Below are positions 1 through 11,665 of a stretch of DNA of 64,000 bases, in pieces. The first letter of the stretch is position 1; every line of letters begins with the position of its first letter. A program made the position numbers and the translations under genes. The notes beneath the pieces are model-generated. The model searched no databases, was not told the origin of the DNA, and saw nothing but the letters and a program-made list of their open reading frames with translations. The stretch is from Tillus elongatus (Eukaryota; Arthropoda; Insecta; Coleoptera; Cleridae), in contig OZ023267.1 of the NCBI GenBank assembly GCA_964006375.1, positions 19,344,539 through 19,408,538 on the forward strand, read 5' to 3'.

Positions 1-60
1 TGATTTGGGTTCTCCAAATGTGCTTATCAGTGCGCATCACAGGTTCCAGTCTTCACTTAG
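1..60 (+). repeat. Partial arm of the fold-back (FB) repeat
   Basis: This stretch matches the outer arm of the fold-back repeats at 17108-17345 and 42963-43165: the shared blocks read TGATTTGGGTTCTCC and CTTATCAGTG, followed by CATCACAGGTTCC. Only one arm is visible because the window starts inside the element. It is non-coding. Confidence 0.7.
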
Positions 61-119
61 TAAACTTATGACAGATTTAAATTATTGCCTTTGCAATTGA
101 AATTCGCATATTTTCGTTA

Positions 120-249
120 TAGCGAATTATCATTATGAAAAATTCGCTAATAGAGAGGTCAAGATGAAAAGTTTAAAAAAAATATTCTTCAGATCAGCGC
201 AAATTTGGGTCGATAGAACCCAAAACCAAGGTCCGTTAAGATTTTATAT

Positions 250-329
<80 letters not shown>

Positions 330-330
330 G
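120..330 (+). repeat. HTA repeat copy with (TA)n core
   Basis: A hairpin-forming start (AGCGAATT and AAAAATTCGCTAATAG around 121-153) is followed by the family block ending in AACCCAAAACCAAGGTCCG and a (TA)n tract at 246-327. The same order recurs at 12952-13070, 43365-43565, 56490-56640 and 60178-60450. The tyrosine/isoleucine reading frame over the tract is a microsatellite artefact. Confidence 0.75.
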
Positions 331-907
331 TATCCGAGCAATAACTCGACTAAACTGATTTCAATCAAACCTGGCAAAAATCTTGTTTGGGCGAAAGCTG
401 AGTCGAGTTCGTTAATCAGCCTTTATGCTCAAGTTTTTTCGGTGGAAAATCGGGGAAAACTTTTTGTAAGTATCAGAGTAACTGGAATGAGACTTGTGGC
501 TAGAGATAGTGCAAATAAACGTATGTTGTGAATTTTAAGTAATTTGTTACACAATACTGTATGAGAATTATATTACAAGAGGGCCCTTTAAGTACACGCC
601 ACTGAATCCATTATTCTAATGTTGGCAGATCCGGTTGTCATCTTTCCTGTTTAGTGTGTAATCAGATTTGGATTTCTTTCTATTGGTTTCTGACATATCG
701 TTGTATTGATGCTGGATTTTGATATGTCCTAACATTCAATTTAATAGGGTGGCCTGCTGTTTGGCCCAGTATAATGAGAGACAATGAACTTACCCAGCTT
801 GGTTCCCATTGTCCCCTTAAACTGTCAATGTGATACCAAATTTTATGGGAACATTCATTTTATTTCACTTTCTCTACCCAAAATAGAGCTTAATGTTTCT
901 GTTGCAA
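331..907. other. AT-rich stretch without recognisable gene
   Basis: Six-frame reading shows only short frames, and I recognise no family in this stretch. Confidence 0.5.
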
Positions 908-1057
908 CACAACACTTATAAGTTGGAAAGTGAAAACGTTATGCGAACTATACGGAGTAGCCCATCAAAAACTAGGAAAACAACAGAACGCTTATAAGTT
1001 GTAAAGTGAAAACGTTATACGAACTATACGGGGTAGCCCATCAAAAACTACAAGCGA
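908..1057 (+). repeat. Two-copy 76-bp tandem repeat
   Basis: The block beginning CTTATAAGTTG and running through GTGAAAACGTTAT, CGAACTATACGG and GTAGCCCATCAAAAACTA occurs twice, with copy starts near 915 and 991, a 76-bp period. A few substitutions separate the copies. No coding capacity is seen. Confidence 0.85.
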
Positions 1058-1655
1058 GTTCTGCGGCATTTAAAGTCTCCTTAACCCATTAATGCTCAGA
1101 ACTATTTTTTATATGAAAAATACATTTTCTCCATAGGAACTATTTAATATAGTGTTGCTGTCTTCAAAATAAATCATGAAAAAAATATACATGTCTAAGT
1201 ATTTCACATTTGATGTGGGTCATTAACGACCCCTTCGGTTCTATTCGATATGATTGTTGACATTAAAATTAGTTAATTTTAATCAAGTATATTGAAAAAG
1301 TTACATGTAAATGCTTCTTATAGGTATTTTGTCATATCAACAAAAGACTTATTTGTGATATTCTAAAAAAAACACTTATCATGCAACGGTACATTACAGG
1401 AATTACAAGATTTCGTAATTTTATTTTTACATGCTTCACATCTTCTAGTTTGTTGTATAAGAATAATATGTCTTCTATTAGAGACGATTTTTGACATACG
1501 CTCTCTTTGGCCCAGGAGTTGCACTTCTTTTCCCGTATTTCAATAGTAATTCCTGTACCACTTTTTTCTAAATGAGAGATTGTCGTCGTTATACCCATTT
1601 TCTCGAGCTAAGAACCAGGCATTTGTAACAGCTTCATCGATTAGTCAAAATAATA

Positions 1656-1906
1656 TTGGAATCAGCCCAGCACATCTTGTCCGAGTGTAAAGCTCTGGAC
1701 CACCAAAGATCACTGATCTACGGACAGCCCTGACCGGAGACAGAGCAATATAAAACTTCACCCTACCAATTGCTGTGCAGACTAGTTCGAGGTACAGTGA
1801 TTTTGGAATGGGTGGAGTAGAAAATACAAAGCGCATGCACAATAAGTCAAAGGCTGCGGTGCCATCGGGGCGGCAAAGAAGCGGACGAGCCCTAATGGAG
1901 AAAAAA
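1656..1906 (+). mobile_element. LINE-D, 5'-truncated 3' end
   Basis: About 250 bp matches the 3' tail of the LINE-D copies at 31130-31363 and 57543-57800: GAATCAGCCCAGCACAT, GGAGACAGAGCAATATAAAAC and GATTTTGGAATGGGTGGAGTA, ending in an A-rich run. It interrupts the piggyBac relic exactly between the residues KKWYIPFF and the DEAVTNAW region. The strand is opposite to the transposase. Confidence 0.85.
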
Positions 1907-2182
1907 AATGGTATATACCATTTCTTCTCCCTAAGCGCGACTCGATAATTGGCAACATGATTATCTACCTGATCGACCCCTCCCATATATGTATTATATT
2001 TGTGAACTATGTTGGGCTGATGTATACTGATTTTGCTTTTTACTTTAGCTGAATATCTTTTGCAGTTTGTGACTGGGTCTATTCCAAACTCATTGGACAT
2101 CAAAGTAACTACATTAGTGTCTTTCCATCGAATACCTACAATTCCATTTACTTCATCACAAGCGCTGCACACAGTTCTTTTT

Positions 2183-2833
2183 TCTATTTAGCTTTAGCTT
2201 TAGCCCCTACTTTGTTTCTTCTCCACATCAATGACCTCCTCTCTAGCACATCCAACCAAGTTCACAGTTACACGGACGACAGCACCCTCCACTCAAATAT
2301 ACAATATTCTAAGCCTGCCTCTTTAACCCAATTAGATGAGGATCGCAGGCTCATGGAGGGTTCTGTCTCTGTGGATCTCCAAAAAATATTGGACTTGGGA
2401 AGTAGAAATCTTGTAGTATTCAACTCCACCAAATCCTATCCTTGCCTCCTATGTCATAAGAGATACACCAGTCCTAGACCTATCACAATGAACAACCAAG
2501 TTATTCAAAGTAATGAGTCCTTTTCACTTGTTGGCATTTTTGTGGATCGAAATCTCAATTTGCACCAACATGTCACATCAATTGCAGAAGCGGCTGCTAA
2601 GAAATTAAGTTTCTTCTTCGGGGCTCGCAAATACTTTTCACCAGCTAATTTCTATGCCTTATATACTTCACAAATAAGGCGAAACCTGGAATACTACTCC
2701 CACATCTGGGGTGCCGCTGCCGCTTCTACGTTCGCTATCCTGCACTCCATTCAGCAGAGAGCTATACGTCTCATCGGTGACCCTACCCTCACCCAAAGGC
2801 TGCCATCCCTTGCCTACCGACGTGCTGTTGGTG

Positions 2834-2873
<40 letters not shown>

Positions 2874-3208
2874 TACAGATAGCTGCACGGGCACTGCTCG
2901 GAGGAGCTTTCTTCCATAGTTCCTCCACCTGCTGCCCCCAACAGATCTACCAGGGGAACAGAGCAAATGCACCCTTTTACTGTCCAGGTCGCCAGACATA
3001 GAACATCTTGTTATGTCCGCTCTTTTGTCCCGCGGACTTCCAAGTTGTGGAATTCCTTGCCGGCCAATGTTTTTCCTTTTCCTCGGAACCTCCAAACCTT
3101 CTAGTCCAGAATTAACAAATTTCCTCTTTCCTCCTTGTCGACACTCACGGTACGATATTATTTAGGCTGTGAGCCCTCGTGGTGTGTTGTTGAAATAAAA
3201 AAATAAAA
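2183..3208 (+). mobile_element. LINE-A, 5'-truncated copy (RT C-terminal half and 3' end)
   Basis: The frame from 2212 reads FLLHINDLLSSTSN, then an altered YTDDSTLHS in place of the YADD catalytic motif, DEDRRLMEGSVSVDLQKIL and VGIFVDRNLNLHQHV, all matching other LINE-A copies. The C-terminal part is disrupted by a (CT)n tract at 2837-2871. The 3' end carries the family signature AGCCCTCGTGGTGTGTTG followed by AAATAAAAAAATAAAA. It sits inside the piggyBac relic. CTTTTTT is present on both sides and may be part of the target duplication. It is not functional. Confidence 0.88.
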
Positions 3209-3741
3209 ATGCTTTTTTATCATTACCGGAATATCTGTTGGTTTGCATTTAGCAGTTCTATTTTGTCTTATAGTTCCTGTTGCTCCGCTTGTCCTAATAA
3301 ACTAATAAGTTTTCCAGAAGAAGAAAAAAATGTCAAAAAACAGAGAAAGCTTTTGATCAAAATAGTTCTTTTTCAAGATATTCCTAAAGTGGGAAACCAC
3401 CGATTCGCCAAGTCCCATACCTTGAACCTTATCAAGTGTATGATGTTTTCCTTGATATATTTAAAACTGCAAGCAGTACCCAAATTTCAATGCAGCAACC
3501 CAAGCTTTTTACCCGAATCCTACAGGTTTTCCCCTTATATATTGTTTGCAGTCATGCCTACCGTAATACGGTATCATGGAATCATCTATGGAAATATTAT
3601 TTTCAAACGGTGCGTATCGAATAATTTGAGTACTGAATGCATCCATAATATGTATTACTTTACCAAGTTTATCATTTACTGGTAAATTATCATTATCTGC
3701 TGCAGGTAGATTAGAAAATATTTCTTCAAAACGGTTACTAT

Positions 3742-4245
3742 ATAGGTTATACCGGTGACCAAATTGATGTCTGCTTGCATTAAAGAGACATATTTGCTAT
3801 CAAAAACATTTTTATGAAAAGTCACTTTCATAACGCACTTGCTGCCTCCAGAGTTTTTTTAACTCTCCGAATGAAAAGAGACCTAAAAGGAGACCGTTTT
3901 GGCGACGTTGCTGAGGTGATAAAAAAAACGACGGAGGTGCTGTCGGGCATTACAGAAAACTTTCAAAATTGTTCTGAACAAGATTAGACAAATGTACGAG
4001 TGCCAGCGGAGAGTAGGTAATACTTTCAAGGTAATTCTTTTTGTACCCCTCGTAGTTGCGTTTTATTTGCTACTCCCCACATAATCTCTCAAATAAGGTA
4101 ATTATGTTTGGCAGTAATAAATAAAACTCTAGACGCAGCAAGTGCGTTATGGTAGTGAATTTTCATTTAAATGTTTTTATTGCCAATATGTGTGTTTTCA
4201 TTTTAAGAAAGCAGGCATCAATTTTGGTTACCAGTATAACCTATA
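3742..4245. repeat. Inverted pair of HTA repeat ends
   Basis: The segment around 3742-3855 (TATAGGTTATACC ... CATAACGCACTTGCTGC) is the reverse complement of about 4128-4240 (GCAGCAAGTGCGTTATGG ... GGTTACCAGTATAACC). Two HTA ends therefore face each other about 270 bp apart. The left one truncates the piggyBac relic, and the spacer contains a mariner transposase scrap. Confidence 0.8.
3869..3967 (+). pseudogene. mariner transposase C-terminal scrap
   Basis: The + frame reads RMKRDLKGDRFGDVAEV, then KKTTEVLSGITENFQNCSEQ and a stop. This resembles the C-terminal LKG-R-F-D-E-I ... FQ-CFEQW region of mariner-type transposases. Only about 30 residues remain and the usual tryptophan is lost after the stop. 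It lies between the inverted HTA ends. A chance match is possible but unlikely given the order of conserved positions. Confidence 0.5.
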
Positions 4246-4249
4246 TAGT

Positions 4250-4930
4250 AAAAACAAAATGCCATGTTTCATAAAAATAACTTTATTGTGTGAAAATGTA
4301 CAAAAAATTCCAAAAGTAAACTTAAAGTGTTCCCGGAAAAACTCGTTTCTTGGTCAACCTTATAGGTTAATAGCAAATTGTGCTAATCAAATATGAAGCA
4401 TTTGATCAAAATTCGCTACCATAACGCACTTGCTGCATCCAGAATTTCTTTTCTTACAAACATGCATTATATTTCGATGGAAAATGCAAAAATGCAATAA
4501 CATAAAGCGTGTTTGATTAAAAAAAAAGAAAATTTGTACCACCAACGACTTATGAGCCAGCCTGTGATTGTAGAAATATTTTTTAAGATGTAGCTTAAGG
4601 CACCCTATAATTAATATATACAATTGTTTTCATATCTTGTATAATAACGGATATATTGAGCTTTATTGATTTTTTACGAAAATTCGACAAAAATTATATA
4701 CCATTAAACGATAAACTTTATAGCTAAGGCTACTGCCAAGCATCAGAGAAAGGGTCTATTTGAAATGAATTTTCTGGAAATATTTTAGTAAAACGAAGGA
4801 CATTGACGGTTGAAACTAAGACTTCAGGGTTTGTAAAACATCCTTCTTGAGGAATTTTATTTCCATAGCCCGTATTAGATTCAAGTTATTTGCCTAAATG
4901 TTGCCAATTTTGTCATTTTAAATCGCCACT
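4250..4930. repeat. AT-rich non-coding stretch with one HTA 3' end
   Basis: The HTA terminal motif CATAACGCACTTGCTGC lies at 4421-4437, preceded by AAATATGAAGCATTTGATCAAAATTCGC-type family sequence at 4389-4418. The remainder shows no gene. Confidence 0.65.
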
Positions 4931-5305
4931 TTGACGTTTTGAGGAAAACCCCAATTTATTTTTCTTTAAATGCCTATAACTTTTTTGTCTTTTGACCTAC
5001 ATAGCTAAATTTTGGTAGCTGACTTACTTATAAGGATATAAACCCGCGTACCAAATTTGGTTGCCCTTACTTTGTTAATTCCGGAGATATAAATTTATTT
5101 CGAAAGCAAACACAAAATCCGGGAAAACCTCGGCAGATTTTCCTGGCTAACGAACTTATTCAAGCCATATAAACATTGAAACTGACCCCGGATATGTGTT
5201 CTGGTGGGCCTAATTAGCGCTCATTAGAAGAAATTTTTTCAAAATTCAAAAGTCTGGATTTCCTCATTAGTGAATTTTTTTTTAAGAAAATTCACTAAAA
5301 GAATA
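4930..5305 (-). repeat. HTA repeat copy, reverse orientation, without TA core
   Basis: Family blocks appear in reverse order: TCCGGAGATATAAATT, GATTTTCCTGGCTAACGAAC, AAACTGACCCCGGATATG, TAATTAGCGCTCATT and a terminal CTCATTAGTGAATT. This copy has no expanded (TA)n, which shows that the microsatellite is variable in the family. Confidence 0.7.
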
Positions 5306-6129
5306 CAACGTGATTTTTACGAAATTGAAATTTTCTCATTTAATTATCCTGTACGTGATATTAGATAAGATATATCTGTAATAATAACAGGGCCTAACTT
5401 GACATAATCCGTTTGCAATGTTTACAAAATGCAACCGTAGAAAATCCGTTTGGTTACAATGGACGCAATTAGCCGTCATTGAGCCCGGGCCATTGGCGCT
5501 GTTGTGGTTTGAGCTTACAGCCATGCTATAATGGCTAATAGCCAGTGTTCACTGTTATGGTAATATAGGTAATCCTCTATAATCGCAAAGTATATCTTTC
5601 ACTTAGCTATTCATGAGTAATCCCTCTTTTTGAGGCTGAACAAAGGAGGCGCGTGCGGTTTTACACATTACGCGCACAGGGTCGCCCCTGGATCCCTGGC
5701 TCTATTTGTAATTTGAAGAGATCAGGACTATGGTATATAAAAATACAGGTTTGCTAGAGGATTAAGTCTACCATTGATTAGTTGTCATGAGAACGGCAAG
5801 GTGCATTCAGAACCTTTTTATTAACCCTTAAATTTTGACATGCTCATAATACATCATATTAATGTGACGTCATAATTGAAAGTCCGACGTTGCACTTATG
5901 TACAAAGTATAATAATTAATAATGTATATATTAACAATAAAACATGCTAATACGACCTAAATGACACAGGAATGTTCACGTCTTCAGGTTAACAATAAAA
6001 TTAACATAACACATACAATCATATAACAATTAAGAAAAATTATCCTTAAATAACACATAAAAGCCGAACAAAAATAATTATAAAACACACAATAACGTTA
6101 AAACTAATAAGGAGTGCATATTACTTTTT
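5306..6129. other. AT-rich non-coding stretch
   Basis: No recognisable coding region or repeat family is seen. It contains a short GC-rich patch near 5640-5700. Confidence 0.4.
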
Positions 6130-9100
6130 TTATTTTTTATTTCAACAACACACCACGAGGGCTCACAGCCTAAATACTATCGTACCGAGCGCCTTCGTGG
6201 CCGTGCGGGTAAGTCGATTCAGACTTTCCAATACGGACTCGGGGGACGATGGTTCGATACTCGCCGGAGGCGGATGATTTTTCAAATCACCGTCGTCGTT
6301 GAGATCGAGGTCAAGGTGGAGGGTAGGTTAGTTTAGATGAGCAAAAAGGACCAGCAATGGCCTAGTTGCCAGTAAGCATCTCACCTTTACCTTTACCTTA
6401 CTATCGTACCGTGGGTATCGACAAGGAGGAAAGAGGCAACTTGTTAATTCTGGACTTGAAGGTTTGGTGGTTCGGAGGAGAAGGAAAAACATGTGCCGGC
6501 AAGGAATTCCACAACTTGGAAGTCCTCGGGACAATAGGGCGGGCATAACAAGATGTTCTATGTCTGGTGACCTCGACAGTAAAACGGTGCATTCGCTCTG
6601 TTCCCCTGGTAGATCTGTTGGGGGCAGCAGGTGGAGAAACTATGGACGAAAGCTCCTCTCAGCAGTGCCCGTGCAGATATCTATAAAAGAGAGAGAGAGG
6701 TCACGAACGGCACGTCGGTGGGCAAGGGATGGAAGACTTTGGGTGAGGGTAGCTTTACCGATGAGACGTATAGCTCTCTTCCGAATGGAGTCCACGATAG
6801 TGAGTGTAGAAGCGGCAGCGGCACCGTAGATGTGGGAGCAGTGTTAGAGGTTTGGCCTTATTTGTGAAGTATATAAGGTATAGAGATTAGCTAGTGAAAA
6901 ATATTTGCGATCCCGGAAGAGGAAATCTAATTTCTTAGCAGCCGCTTCTGAAATTGATGTGACATGTTGGTGCAAATTGAGATTTCGATCCACAGAAATG
7001 CCAACAATTAAAAAGGACTCATTACTTTGAATAACTTGATTGTTCATTGTAATGGGTCTAGGCTGGTGTTTCTCTTATGAGATAGAAAGCAAGACTGAGT
7101 TTTGGTGGAGTTGAATTGTACAAGATTTTTATTTCCCCAGTCTAATATTTTTTTTAAGATCCACAGAGACATAACCCTCCATGAGTCTGCGATCCTCATC
7201 TAATTGGACTAAAGAGACATGCTTAGAATATTGTATATTTGAGTGGAGGGTGCTGTCGTCCGCGTAACTGTGAACTGGGTTGGATGTGCTAGAGAGGAGG
7301 TCATTGATGTGAAGAAGAAACAAAGTAGGGGATAAAGCTGAACCTTGAGGGACGCCTGCATTAATTGGATACAGTTTAGAGGAATGGCCATCCACGACAA
7401 CAGAAATCCTCCGGTTGGAGAAGAAATTTGCTGTCTAGGTGCAGAGTTTTGGTGGTAGGCCATAGGCCGGAAGTTTATTAAGCAGCGCTGCGTGCGAGAC
7501 CTGGTCGAAAGTTTTGGATATGTCTAGAGCGATAATCTGGGATTCACCGTGCAGTTCCATAGACTTGTTCCAAGAATGGGTAACAAAGGAAAGGAGGTCG
7601 GCAGTTGATCTGCGCTGACGGAATCCATACTGCCTGTCGTGGATTAGACTGTGTTTTTCAAGAAATTTTAGTAATGCGGTGTTTATATACTATTCCGTCA
7701 TTTTAGAGACGACTGAAAGGAGAGAAATAGGCCTGTAGTTGCTAGGAAGCGCTTTGGATCCTTTCTTGGGGACGGGTTGTAATTCAGCAGTTTTCCAATT
7801 ACTATGGAGTATGCCTCTATTGTAAGATGTCTGAAACAGACGAGTCAGGACAGGATCCAGTTCTGGTGCGCATTTTTTGAGAACAATTGCTGAGATCTCG
7901 TCAAGGCCAGAGGCTTTCCTGGTATTAAGAGAAGAGAGCATATTTCGTACCTTTTTAGTTTTGAAAATGATATCCATCATTTTATGTGCGTCATTGGGGA
8001 CTGTAGGTGGTTGAACATTTGGAGGTGGGTTGAGAGTAGAATTGCCGGCGACCAACGAGGCAAAAAGTTCAGCCTTGCCCAGGGCGGTAGAAACAATCTC
8101 ATCCCCTGAAACAAGAGGTGGGAACGTGCTCTTGCAGAAATTATTCCCAATAGATTTAGCAAGAGTCCAGAAGGGTTTGCTACCGTTGGAGCTTGAGAGG
8201 ACTTTGTTTTTGATGTGGTAATTAAACGACTTTTTTGCTTCAGAAAGAATGCGGACATCGCGGTTTCTTGCGTCGTTAAATGCTTGACGGTTTTCTTGAC
8301 TGGGATTGTGTAGAAGCGTTTTGTGAGCTTTGATCTTTTCAAGTTGGCCTTATCACAGGATTTAGAGAACCAGGGCTTTTGAGTGGCTGAAGAGGTTTTC
8401 GGTGACGTTTTGTGAGATATCAGACGGATCAGGATGAGAGAAGCAGACAGACGCCCATGGAAATGAGGAAAAGTAATCCTGCATATCGTCCCAGTTCGCG
8501 GAATTGTAACGTGTGCCAAACGATACGTGGGTGTGATAACTGTGTGACCTCGGGTTGCATTGCGCAGGAAGCAGTGACCATGCCATGGTCTGAGCGACCC
8601 AGGGGGGCGATGACTGATGTCTTATAGAATTCAGGTTTTGTAGTAAGAAGGAGATCCAAGGTGTGAGCTGTGTGTTGAGATGCGAGGAAAGTAAGTAGGT
8701 TGCTGAACCATATTAGCTAAAGAATTGCTGTCTGCGAAGGCCTCCGCTGGTCTCCCTTGTGGATCGGTTTTTGAAAGTCCTAGCCATTCCTTATTATGGA
8801 CATTGAAATCACCAAGAATAGTGACCTCGGAGGAAGGATATTCAGAAATCAGATGGTCGGTTTTTTCAGAAAGGTAGTCGAAGAGCTGGACAAAGTTGTT
8901 GTCAGAAGGTGACCGGTATATGCAACAGATGAATTTAGTTGCAGCCCTGAGAGAAAGTTTCATCCAAAGTAAGTCTTTTCTTCAAGCTTACAAATTGGGG
9001 AGTCTGGTGCAGGGTAGATTGCTACGGACGTATGCGCACACGCCACGCTGATTAGTGGCTGTTTTGGCACTGATTTGGGTTTCTGTGAGGAAGAGGAGTT

Positions 9101-9235
9101 GGCGCCTATTAGCCTGGAGGAAATGGCGGACGGAGTTCAGGTTAGAATTTAGGCCACATATATTCGAGAAGGATATGTTAAATCTTGATGGCGGCGCCCC
9201 CTGTACACCCCTCTCCCGGAGATCCGAATGTAGGG
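6130..9235 (-). pseudogene. LINE-A, longest copy (EN+RT), degenerate
   Basis: This is the most complete LINE-A. On the minus strand an apurinic-type endonuclease begins near 9200 (FLTETQIS), continues with CCIYRSPSDNNF and EVTILGDFNVHNKEW, and contains the catalytic SDH motif in GRSDHGMVTASC. The reverse transcriptase follows: NTRKASGLDEISAIVLKK, PVPKKGSKALPSNYRPISL, GVPQGSALSPTLF and the catalytic YADD in VHSYADDSTLHS (about 7265). The thumb region follows, and the 3' end at 6130-6175 carries the family tail with an A-rich terminus. Several frameshifts and stops make it non-functional. No RNase H domain is seen. Family membership is APE-type non-LTR retrotransposon, Jockey/CR1-like. A tRNA-headed SINE interrupts its 3' end. 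Confidence 0.9.
6188..6399 (+). mobile_element. tRNA-derived SINE with 12-bp target duplication
   Basis: A 212-bp insert in the LINE-A 3' end is flanked by ACTATCGTACCG at 6176-6187 and 6400-6411. Its 5' part looks like a class II (Leu/Ser-type) tRNA: an A-box-like TGGCCGTGCGGGTAAGTC, a B-box-like GGTTCGATACTC, and GCGCCTTC/GGAGGCG ends able to pair (about 6189-6270). The 3' end is a short CTTTAC repeat. Tail, target duplication and pol III boxes are the standard SINE signature. No second copy is seen in the window. Confidence 0.85.
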
Positions 9236-9474
9236 GTATTTTACCTACATTTTGGTACGTGGTTCACTCTTTATAATACAAACACACGTAGCTAATTTGG
9301 TTGCCTTACTTTGTTATTTCCGGAGATTTTTTTTTTCCGAAAGAAAACAACATTTTCCGAGAAAACCTGTGCCGATTTTCCCGGCTAACGAACTTTTCCA
9401 AGCTACTTGCAAAAAGAAGGTACGTCCCAAATTTGATCAAAATCAGCCCATTTTTTAAGTTATCGGTGTGATAC

Positions 9475-9554
<80 letters not shown>

Positions 9555-9788
9555 TATATTGCCCTCGTAAATACCTTACTACACACCAAAACTCAACTTT
9601 CTAGGTTTATAGAAAATTGAGTTATACAAATTTGAAGCATTTAATGACAATCCGCTACCATAACGCACTTTCTGCGTCCCGATTTTTTTTAACTACTATT
9701 TTGGACTTTTTTTTAATAGCAACGTTATAGAGACTCAGTTTAAACGTTAAACGATACATTTGCCTACAATAAACCGCGACGTTATACG

Positions 9789-9882
<94 letters not shown>

Positions 9883-10073
9883 GAAACTGACCCTGGATAT
9901 GGGTTCTAGGGGGTCTTGTTCGCGCTCATTTGAAGATATTTTTTCAAAATTCAAAAATTAGGATCTCCTCATTAGTGATTAACAAAAATTCATTTAACGG
10001 GTTGGTTGATTAAATGTCGCAAGCGACGCTATAATAAAACAACGTTAAATAAGACCGATTGACGTTATGCGGG

Positions 10074-10139
<66 letters not shown>

Positions 10140-10265
10140 GAAACTGACCCTGGATATGGGTTCTAGGAGGCCTTGTTCGCGCTCATTTGAAGATATTTTT
10201 TCAAAATTCAAAAATTAGGATCTCCTTATTAGTGATTTTAAAAAAAATCATTAAACGGGTTGATC
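9236..10265. repeat. Cluster of HTA fragments with three (TA)n tracts
   Basis: (TA)n tracts lie at about 9475-9551, 9787-9878 and 10079-10135. Each of the last two is followed by AATTGAAACTGACCCTGGATATGGGTTC, then GCGCTCATTTGAAGATATTTTTTC and CTCATTAGTGATT or CTTATTAGTGATT. The HTA 3' end (CATAACGCACTTTCTGCGTCCCG) is at 9658-9680. The two units at 9880-10000 and 10137-10260 are direct repeats of one another. Confidence 0.8.
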
Positions 10266-10945
10266 GATTAAATGTCGCACGTAGGGATACTGACGAAGTA
10301 ATTTCCAAAAAGCAATGTCGATGGTAATATCGATAAAAGAGGCAGATATCTCCAACCTTTCTCCCGTGGTCTAGAGAAGGGAGATTGGCTGTAATATATG
10401 TATCTCCTATAAGCCGAATGGCTAGTTTCTAAATAAGACAACTGTACAATTATGTACTACTAAATACGCTACGCTACTATACTAAAGAGTATTTCCTATA
10501 TGAAAGATGCTTCTGATCTACACCACTGATTTTGGCATTGAGAAAAACTATAGATCTGGAAATGTTGTAACTATAACAGCATATATTGAATATAGAGGGT
10601 GAGGGCCCTACATATTGCAAGATGGCATATTGTGATGCATTTTGAGAGCATTGTTAGCCTTTCCGCAGACGTCCATCCATTAGGTAATGCGTGTTAAACT
10701 CCACACGACCCCTCGCATTGTCAATTGTACACTCACCCCATCCCCTCATGCCATCGCGCTATTAATTGCATGTCCAAACATCGTACTCTATTCTCTATAA
10801 CGGCCACGCCTGCCCTAATAACGTCTGTTCTACATTTTATGCACTGTTAAAATACGCTTAGAACATAAATTATTCACATTCGGTTACTTTTCGTGTAACG
10901 AAATTATTAAATAAAAAAAAGTCTCTCAAAAAAGGTAACGATACT
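10266..10945. other. Non-coding stretch without recognised feature
   Basis: Only short frames are present. No transposase, tRNA or repeat shared with the rest of the window was recognised here. Confidence 0.4.
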
Positions 10946-11584
10946 AAAATAAAATTTCGGGACGCAGCAAGTGCGTTAAAGTAGCGAATTTTCATAAAAA
11001 TTGTACACTAAAATTATACGGTATATTAGTAAACTTAATACTTTAAACTTACAGACCTTCAAAATCGATTTTAGAGGTCCTAGTACGCGCACATTTGAAG
11101 AGTTCTTTCGAAAGTGATACCATCGATATCTCTCTATTATCAAAAAAATCTTGCGTTCTAACTCCTTTTGAGAAAAATCCCCAAAATTCAGTTTTCTATG
11201 AAGCCAGATAACTAAATTTTGCTATATCTGTAGAGAGTGTAAGTATCTTTAAAATAAACTTGTATTACAAATTTCATTAAAGTTATACAGAAGATTTCCA
11301 GAAGAAAACTTAATTCATATTTAGAAAAGTAAAGTATCTGCCAAATTATAAACGTAGCAGTTATTTTTCCTTATTAATCGCCAGTATGATTTCGTTTTAG
11401 TCAACATAATCAAACCGGTTTTTTCAATAGCAACAACAACAAAATTATAATTTCAGACTCAAAGGTGACAAACTTATTCAGGCGTTTTAAACAAAAATGA
11501 GATCTTGTTCAAAACATATGAAATCTGTGCACTATTGTTTCTCCAAATGTCAAAATAAAACATAGAAAAAAACACATTAATCGA

Positions 11585-11665
11585 GCTGGATTCGATCGCG
11601 TAACCTTCTGCTTAGGAGGCAATCCCGATGCCCCCTGCGCCATCTAGGCACACGTCAACTAACGT
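11585..11665 (-). other. tRNA-Arg-like pseudogene in left arm
   Basis: The minus strand has a tRNA-like order: ATGGCGCAGGGGGCATCG (A-box-like), an anticodon region and a B-box-like GATCGAATCCAGC. It is the diverged partner of the copy at 13528-13602, and its anticodon arm reads differently. Acceptor-stem pairing is poor, so this is not called a functional tRNA. Confidence 0.5.

Larger units (their letters stand above)
1364..3740 (-). pseudogene. piggyBac-family transposase relic split by two LINE insertions
   Basis: Read on the minus strand, three collinear blocks encode piggyBac-type (DDE_Tnp_1_7) transposase. Block 1 (3725-3210) contains IDDSMIPYYGRHDCKQ, the family's first catalytic-aspartate region, then GLGESVV, LFFD and SGATGTIRQNR. 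Block 2 (2182-1907) contains DEVNGIVGIRWKDTNVV and GGVDQVDNHVANYR, ending in KKWYIPFF. Block 3 (1655-1364) contains DEAVTNAWFLAREN and a cysteine-rich tail with CEACKNK and CNSCNVPLHD, like the C-terminal cross-brace finger of this family. LINE-A lies between blocks 1 and 2 and LINE-D between blocks 2 and 3. Several stops and frameshifts are present and the N-terminus is lost near 3740, where an HTA repeat begins. TTAA followed by CCCATTAATGCTCAG at 1081 could be its terminal repeat, but no matching opposite end was found. It is a dead element. Confidence 0.88.

Noticed and set aside
164..358. Open frame with an isoleucine/tyrosine run (also at 9655, 31390, 36055, 43002, 43352, 60259, 62829)
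   Set aside because: Each is a (TA)n tract read as codons.
900..1060. CRISPR-like direct repeats
   Set aside because: Only two copies in direct tandem without unique spacers, in a eukaryotic genome.
1081..1100. TTAA plus CCCATTAATGCTCAG as a definite piggyBac terminus
   Set aside because: No matching inverted end was found on the other side, so it stays a suggestion.
3209..3685. 158-residue + frame
   Set aside because: It is the antisense shadow of the piggyBac transposase block on the minus strand.
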